64,000 nt of DNA from Dasypus novemcinctus (Eukaryota > Chordata > Mammalia > Cingulata > Dasypodidae): positions 14,447,405 to 14,511,404 of the forward strand of contig NC_092216.1 in the NCBI RefSeq assembly GCF_030445035.2, written 5' to 3'. Of this stretch, positions 56,880-64,000 are shown one piece after another. The notes beneath the pieces are model-generated. The model saw nothing but the letters and a program-made list of their open reading frames with translations. It ran no database searches and was not told where the DNA came from. The first letter of the stretch is position 1. Every line of letters starts with the position of its first letter. The translations under genes were made by a program, and so were the position numbers.

Positions 56880-59042
56880 AGAGAAAAATTATTTATCTAG
56901 GTAGAAAACAGAAGGTACTCCACAAGACAAGAAATCAAAAAATATAAAAGTAATTATTAATGGAAAAACTGCAAAATAAAAAAAGGTGTAAGAACTACAA
57001 AGGTGAAAAGCAAGAAGGCAGAAGAAAGTCCTGCATTATAAATAGTGACTTTTAATATAAAGAGTTTAACCTCACCAGTCAGTAGACTGAGAATGGTAAA
57101 ATGGATTTTAAAAAGTACGACCCAACTATCTGTTGTCCACAGGACACTACTCTTAAATTCATAGATGCAAGTAGTTGAAAGTCAAAGTATGAGAAAATAT
57201 ATAGCATACAACTAGTAGGCAAAACAGAGTTGAAATACTAATCTCAGACAAAATGACCTTAAATCGTAAAACAAAAAAGTTGTGAAAGACAAAGGCAGTC
57301 ATTATATAATGGTAAAGGAATCAATTCCGCAAAACGATGTAACTTTTATAATATAAATATATGCAAGAAACAGCAGAACCCTAAAATACGAGATGCAAAT
57401 ACAAACATTTGAAGGGAGAAATACTCCTAAATGAAAAGTAGAAGATATTAATATACCATTTTTAATATTGGATAGAACATCTAGTGAGAAGATTACTGAG
57501 GAAATTAAAGAATGGAATGTTACTCTAAAGCAACTAGACAACAAACATATAGAACACAGCACCCAATGGCAGCAGAATACACATTCTTCTCCAGTGCATT
57601 TCGTTCATTAGCTAGGATAGACCATATGTTAGCTTACAAAACAACTCTCTGTCAATTCAAAAATACTGAAATCATAAAACATACCTTCTCTAAACATAGT
57701 GAATTAAAAATAGAATTCAGCAGCATAAAGAAAAATAATATACTGAAACATCCAATGGGTTAAAGCAGAAATCATGGGGGAAATTAGGACATACCTGTTG
57801 GTAAATAAAACTGAAAATACAACATAACAAATCTTAAGAGGTGCAAAAAGGCAAAGCTAAGTTGGAAATTCATGGCCTAAAGGCTTACAAAAAAAAAGAA
57901 AGAAAGCTGCAAACCAGAGACATTTACCTTAAAAAATGGAGGGACTAGAAAAAGCAAAGGAAGTAAATAAAGATTAGAATAGAGATAAATGAAACACGAT
58001 ATAGAAAAAAAGTTGAGAATCAACAAAACTCAAAGTTGGTTCTTTGAAAAGATCAAGAAACTTAGCCACACACACAAAGAAAATGAGAGGAAATGCATTA
58101 ACAGATATCAGAAATGAAAAAGGGGGCATTATTATAAAAGAATAACATACATGAGAGTACACCAATACATTAAATAATCTAGAAGAAATGAAGAAATTCT
58201 TAGGAACACATGAACAACCTACATGACTCTGAAGGAAATAGAAGATCTCAACACACCAATAACTGGTAAGGAGATTGAATCAACAAATCCAAAAGCAAAA
58301 CAAGAAAAGCCAGGACCAGATGGTTTCACAGACGTATCTTCCCAACATCCCAAGAAGATTTAACTCCTAATTCTTCTCAAAGTTTTCCAAAGAAACTGAA
58401 GAAGAGGGAACACTCCCTAATTCATTCTGCAAGCATCGCCTTGACACCAAATCCAGGAAAGCTACAGAAGAAATCTCTGATGAATACAGATGCAAAATCC
58501 TCAACAAAATATTGGAGAACCAAATCCAGGGTATACCAAACCATGATTAAAATGGTTTGCAGGGGTATGTGAGGTTGATTCATTCAAAGAAAACCAATTA
58601 TTGCAATACACCACAGCAACAAAATGAACAAAACCACATTATCATCTAAATTGAAGCAGAAGAGGTGTTTGACAAAATACAGCACAACTTTTGATAAGCA
58701 AACATAGAACACGAGGAATAGCAAGAAACTTCTTCAACATGATAAAGTCCGTAAATGAAAAACTCACAGCTAACAACCTAGTAAAAGAGGTGAGGCTGAA
58801 AGTTTTACCTTTAGGATAAGGAATAAACAAAAATGCCACTGTCACCACTGAAATCCTTGCCAGAACAATTAGGCCAGAAAAAGAAATAAAAGCCATCCAA
58901 ATTGTAAAGGAAGAAGTAAAGCTTTTCATGTTTTCCAAAGACAGTATTCCAAATTGAAGAAATCCCGAAAAATCCACAGCAAAAGTTCAGAGTTTATAAA
59001 TGGTTTGAGCAAAAAGGTACACTACAAGTGCAACACCTATAA
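56880..59042 (+). mobile_element. L1-E: ORF2 fragment, endonuclease to reverse transcriptase
   Basis: Starts in the region before ORF2 and runs through endonuclease (a FFSSAF block and SKHSE at about 57580-57710) into the reverse transcriptase (about 58480-59042), where it stops. All frames broken. It follows directly on L1-D and lacks a 3' UTR. Confidence 0.72.
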
Positions 59043-62000
59043 ATCAGCAGTGTTTCTCTGTTGTGGTGAGACTAGAATCATTGGCAAGTGGAGTTTGAAA
59101 TAGGCACCTCCATGGAAAGATTCTGCAATGAGCACCATCTGTTGGCCAGCCCAGACCCTGCAAAGTGAAAAACCACTCTGAGCAGACTGTAGTTCCAGAC
59201 CTCTTGGAGTTAATCTGCACCCCACTAGTGAGTCCCTGGTCATATTCTGATAACTTAAGCGGAACAATTTTAAAAGACTTAGAATAAGGTGAACCAAAAT
59301 TTTAAAAAAAGTCATGAAATTAAACCTCTAGGAAAGAGAGAAATTACCTCTCTGCATAAATTCAGCAACCTATTCAGATGCCTAGACATCACCTAAAAAT
59401 TATAAGCAATGCTAAAAATCAGGAAGAGATAGCCCCCCTAAATGAACAAAATTAAAATCTTGACCAGACTCAGGATTTAAGACAACTGATCAATCATAAT
59501 CACACAAATCTCCTAAATCAAGTGTTGAAATAAAGATAACTAGTAATTTACAGGGTAAAAAGTCAGGCAGTAGTAAGGTATGACAATGGAAAGCAAATGA
59601 GACCCTGTATTAAGTTATGCCTCATTCAACGTCAATGGAATGAATTCCCAACAAAAGGACATACCATCTGTGACAAAATGCATAAAAAATTGCAAGCCCT
59701 CTAAATGGTACATACAAAACTCTCACCTCAGACATAAGGACCCAATAAAGTAGAAAGTGAAAGGTTGAAAAAGATATTCTACAAAAATAGCAACCAAAAA
59801 TAACTAGAGAGTATCCATACTACTAACATAACAAATAGATTTTAAATGCAAAATTGTAAAAAGAGATGAAGGAAAAATATATATTAATAAAAAGGAGCAA
59901 TGCACCTGAGAAAATAATTATGAGTATGTATGCACATAACCTGGGTGCCCCCAGATACATGAAGCACAAACTGGCAAAATTGAAGGGAGTCTAAAAATAG
60001 ACGTCTTTACAATAATAGTTAACAGACTTCAATACAATACTCTCAGCACTGGACAGAGGATAAAAAAAGGAAACAGCTTCAATAATATGATAAACAAACT
60101 AGACTTAGACATTTATAGAGCATTACACCTCTAAAGAACACAATACACATTCTTAAAAAGTCCTCATGGAGCTTTCTCCAGAACAGGCAATATCTGGGTC
60201 AAAAGACAGGTGTCAATAAACTTAAAAAGATACGAATTATACAAAGCACCTCCTCTCTATCAAAATGCAACAAAACTGAAAATAAAATTTAGACAGAAAA
60301 AGGGAAAATTTACAAATATATGGAAAAATAAAAATCACGGTCTTAAACCATGGGGGAAAGAAAAAATTACATGAGAAATCAGCAAATGCCTTGAAATGAG
60401 TAAATATGAGAGCACACCATATAAAAATTTATAGATACAGCAAAAGCAGTGCTGAGAGAGAGGTTTATAGTTGTCAGTGCTTATAGTATAACTGAAGAAT
60501 GAGCAATATTGAAACCTAACTGCACACCTCCAGGAACTAGAAAATGAACAGCTAACTAGTCCTAAATCAAGCCTAAGGAAAGAAATAATAAAGATCAGAG
60601 CAGAAAAAAATGAAATTGGAACAACAACAACAAAAATCAACAAAACCAAAAGTTGGTTCTTCAAAAAGATCAACAAAATTGATAAACCACTAGTTAGACT
60701 GACAAAAAAGAGAAAGAGAGATGATGCAAATAAATAAAATCAGAAATGTGAGGGGACACTACCACTGACTCTGCAAAAAGAAGAGGATACTATGAACAAC
60801 TGTAGGCCAAGAAACTAGACAATGTAGGTGGGATGGAAAATTCCAAGAAACACAGGAACCATTTTCACTGACCCTAGGAGAATTAGAAAACCTCAACAAA
60901 ACAATCACAAGTGAAGAGATTGAAATAGTCATCAAAAACCCTCGAAAAATGAAAAACGCAGGACCACAAGCCTCACAGGTTAATTCTACCAATCATTCAA
61001 AGACAAGCTAATGCCATTCTTGCTGAAGCTCTCCAAAACACTGAATAGGAAGGGATGCTACTAAATGCATTCCATGAAGCCATTACTCAAATACCAAAAC
61101 CAGACAGACAATACAAAAAAAAGAAAATTACAGACCAATGTATCTAAAGAATACAGATGCAGAAATTCTCAATAAAACACTTGCAAACCAAATCCCAAAG
61201 TACATTAAAAGATATAAACACCATGATAAACTTGGTTTTATTCCAGGTATGCAAGGGTGGTTCAATGAAAGAAAAACAATTAGTGTAATAAATCCTATTA
61301 ATAGATTGAAGAAGAAAAAAGAACACATGACCCTCAATTCATGCAGAAAAGGCTTTTGACAACATTGATGATTTTTTCTTTGTAAAAACACTCCAAGAGA
61401 TAGAAAGAGAAGTAAATATTCTCAACAAAGTAAAGTGCATGTATGAAAAACCTACAGCTAGCAGGTTTTTGGTGAAAGAGTGAAATCTTTCCTGCTGAAA
61501 TCAGGAACAGGAGAAGGATGCCCACTGTCACACAGTTATTCAATATTATGTGAGAAGTTCTAGCTGGGGAAATTAGGTTAGATAAAAATAATAATAGAAG
61601 GCACCAAAATCGAAAATAAGAAGTAAAACTTGTGCTATTTGCTGATGATATGATCCCATAGTTAGAATATCCTGAAAAATACACCAGAAAGTTCTAGAAC
61701 TTATAGACAAGTTCTGGAGAAAAGCAGGATACAAGCTTAATATGCAAAAATCAGTATCGTTTCTGTACTCTACCAATGACCAACATGAGGAGGAAGTCAG
61801 AAAGGAGTCCAATTATAACAGCAACTAGAAGAATCAAATATTTATGAATAAACCTAACCAAGGACATAAAAGATCTCAATTCAGAAAACTACACAATATT
61901 ACTAAATGAAACCAAAAGAGACTTAAATGGAAGAACATTTATGTTAATGGAGAGGAAGACTAAATATCGTTAAGATGTCAATTCTACCCAAACTGATTTA

Positions 62001-64000
62001 CAAAATAAAAACAATCCCAATAAAAGTCCCAACAGCCTTTTGTGCAGAAATGGAAACATCAATTATCAAAAATTTTTTAAAGAGTAAGCGGCCCTGCATT
62101 GTCCAAATTGTCATTAAAAAGAAGAATGTAGTTGGAGGACTCTCACTTCTTGAATTTAGAACTATTTAGTTAGCTACAGTGTAAAAATCAGCATGGTACT
62201 GACACAAACATGCAGACTGATAACTGGAATAGAACTGGTTACTGAGAAACAGACTGCACACCCAAGGTCAAGTAAGTTTTGGCAAGGCTATCAAGTTTAC
62301 CCAGCTGGGGAAGAAGAGTCTATTCAAGAAATAGTGCTGGGAGAACTGGATATCCGTATCCAAAAAAAAAGAGAAAGAGGACCCTTATCTCATACTTTAT
62401 AGAAAAATTAACTCAAAATGAATCAAAGACTTAAATGTAAAGGCTACAACCACACAACTCCTAGAAGAAAATGTAGGAAAGCATCTTCAAGATCTTGTGG
62501 TAGGAGTAGTTTCTTAAATCTCACATTCAAAGCACAAGGAACTAACAAATAGATGAATGGAAACTCCTCAAAATTAAACATTTTTTTCTTCCAACAACTT
62601 TAGAAAATAAATAAGGAGCCAAATTAAGATAGAAGAAAATATTTGTAAGCCACATGTTTGATTAGGCTTTGATGTCCATGTTTAAAAAAAGACATCATAC
62701 AATAGAAGGATAAAAAGAAAAACCAAATTAAAAATGAGCAAAATTCTTTGAATACACATTTTCCAAAGAGGAAATATAAATACTCTATAGACACACAAGA
62801 AAAGACGTTCAACATCATTACCTATTAAAGGAAATGCAGATCAAAACTGCAATGAGATACCATTCCACACCTTATAGAATGGCATTATTAAAAAAAAAAA
62901 CGAAAACTTCAGCTACTAGAGAGCGTGTGGAGAAACAGGAGCACTCCTGCACTGTTGGTAGGAGTGTAGACTGGTACAGCCTTTGTGGAAGACATATGAC
63001 AAAACCTCGAGAAGTTGGATAGAGAACTGCTGTAAGATCCAGCAATTCCTTTACTAGGAATATATTCCGAAGGACTGAGAGCAAGGATGGAAACTTACAT
63101 GTGCACACTGATGTTCAGAGCAACATTAATCACAACTGCTAAAATGTGGTAATAGACCAAATGTCCACCAAGTGATGAATGAATAAGCAGAATGTGGTAT
63201 CACAAATGATGGGAAACTGTTGAGTTGTAAAAAGAAATGAAATTGGGATACACGTGACAGCATGGATGAATCTTGATAACATTATGTTGAGTGAAATAAG
63301 TCAGACACAAAAGGACACGTGTTGTATGGTATCACTAATATGAACTAAAATACGACGAGTAAAATCAAGATGGTAAACTGTAGAGTATATGCTACTAGGA
63401 AATAGAAGAAGGGATGAGAAAGAACTGATGCTTAATACATAGAGAATTTTAATAAGGTTAATTGTAAACGTGTAGAACTTTATCAGACTAAATTTGATGG
63501 TAACATGTTATAGTGAATATAACTAATACTGCTGTTTTATAAATGTGATTGGGGATGAAAGGATCTACTGAAAGGAAGGTAGAAAAGAATTGGGGAATTT
63601 ATAATGTAATGATTTTGGTGGTGGATAAAAATTGTGGTTAATAGAGTAAATATGAGAATTTTCTTCTTTTACAAAGTGATAAGAATATGGTGAAACAAGG
63701 GAAAATTACAATTAGTGTAATATGGATTATAATTAACAATAATAGGTAATATTTTGACAGCACTGGCAAAGAAGATTTATATTAATTCTAAGGGACAACA
63801 ATAGGGGCATATAAAGGGATAGAGCATTTTTCATTTTGGAGGAATGAAAATGTTTGAAAACTGACTGAGGCATTGGGAGTATAACTCTGTGTGAAAATGA
63901 GAGTCACTGAGTATACATTTTTGGTGGATTGTAAAGAGCACTGGACTGTGTAAAACAGATAACCCAGTGGTGGAAGATGGATTGTGGTTAACAGAATGAA
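59043..64000 (+). mobile_element. L1-F: old L1 running off the window
   Basis: A possible 5' part (59043-59335) and remnants of ORF1 (59340-59560) precede ORF2 (about 59600-63280). FADDM lies at 61638-61652, and a broken C-terminal region is visible at 62920-63260. A 3' UTR follows to the window end. Stops and frameshifts are frequent and no enzyme can be made. Confidence 0.75.

Overview
This is repeat-dense mammalian DNA, most likely from an armadillo (Dasypus or a close xenarthran). The main evidence is tRNA-derived SINEs of the type I associate with armadillo (9932-10346, 18356-18542, 55023-55121), together with many L1 pieces sharing one distinctive long 3' UTR, class II and class III endogenous retroviral LTRs, a MIR and a U6 retropseudogene. 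I see no intact host gene. The only near-intact host coding frame is a processed retrocopy of the lysosomal small GTPase ARL8B (minus strand, 42054-43659).

Layout. 1-2728: right part of an internally deleted class II (betaretrovirus-like, Lys-tRNA primed) provirus. 2729-8965: L1 3'-UTR pieces, including a U6-L1 chimera. 9481-18340: a long degenerate L1 (L1-A) carrying a SINE in ORF1 and a 477-bp solo LTR in its 3' UTR. 18356-20140: two SINEs and an L1 tail with a 5' inversion. 20141-28054: the least repetitive part, with an old L1 ORF1 remnant, a MIR and two short L1 tails. 28393-36562: a second L1 (L1-C), interrupted by a complete 3.3-kb sister provirus (29606-32903, minus), a twin-primed L1 tail and another L1 tail. 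37140-41822: a minus-strand L1 (L1-B) reaching its 5' end, interrupted by an L1 tail and a 990-bp solo LTR of the same ERV family. 41823-43965: an older repeat split by the ARL8B retrocopy. 43966-50690: class III ERV pieces, a hAT-like element, two LTRs and about 1.2 kb of unassigned DNA. 50695-64000: three older plus-strand L1s (D, E, F), with an mRNA 3'-UTR retrocopy inside L1-D.

The window records successive retrotransposition. L1 machinery explains the SINEs, the U6 chimera, the two mRNA retrocopies and the many 5'-truncated tails. The class II ERV family adds a second layer: two proviruses with the same deleted interior (1515 bp between LTRs in both, by my boundaries) plus one solo LTR, suggesting a non-autonomous lineage moved in trans. 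The best leads are the ARL8B retrocopy, which encodes Leu at the catalytic Gln75 but has lost its ATG, and the non-autonomous ERV family with a duplicated leader and variable LTR minisatellites.
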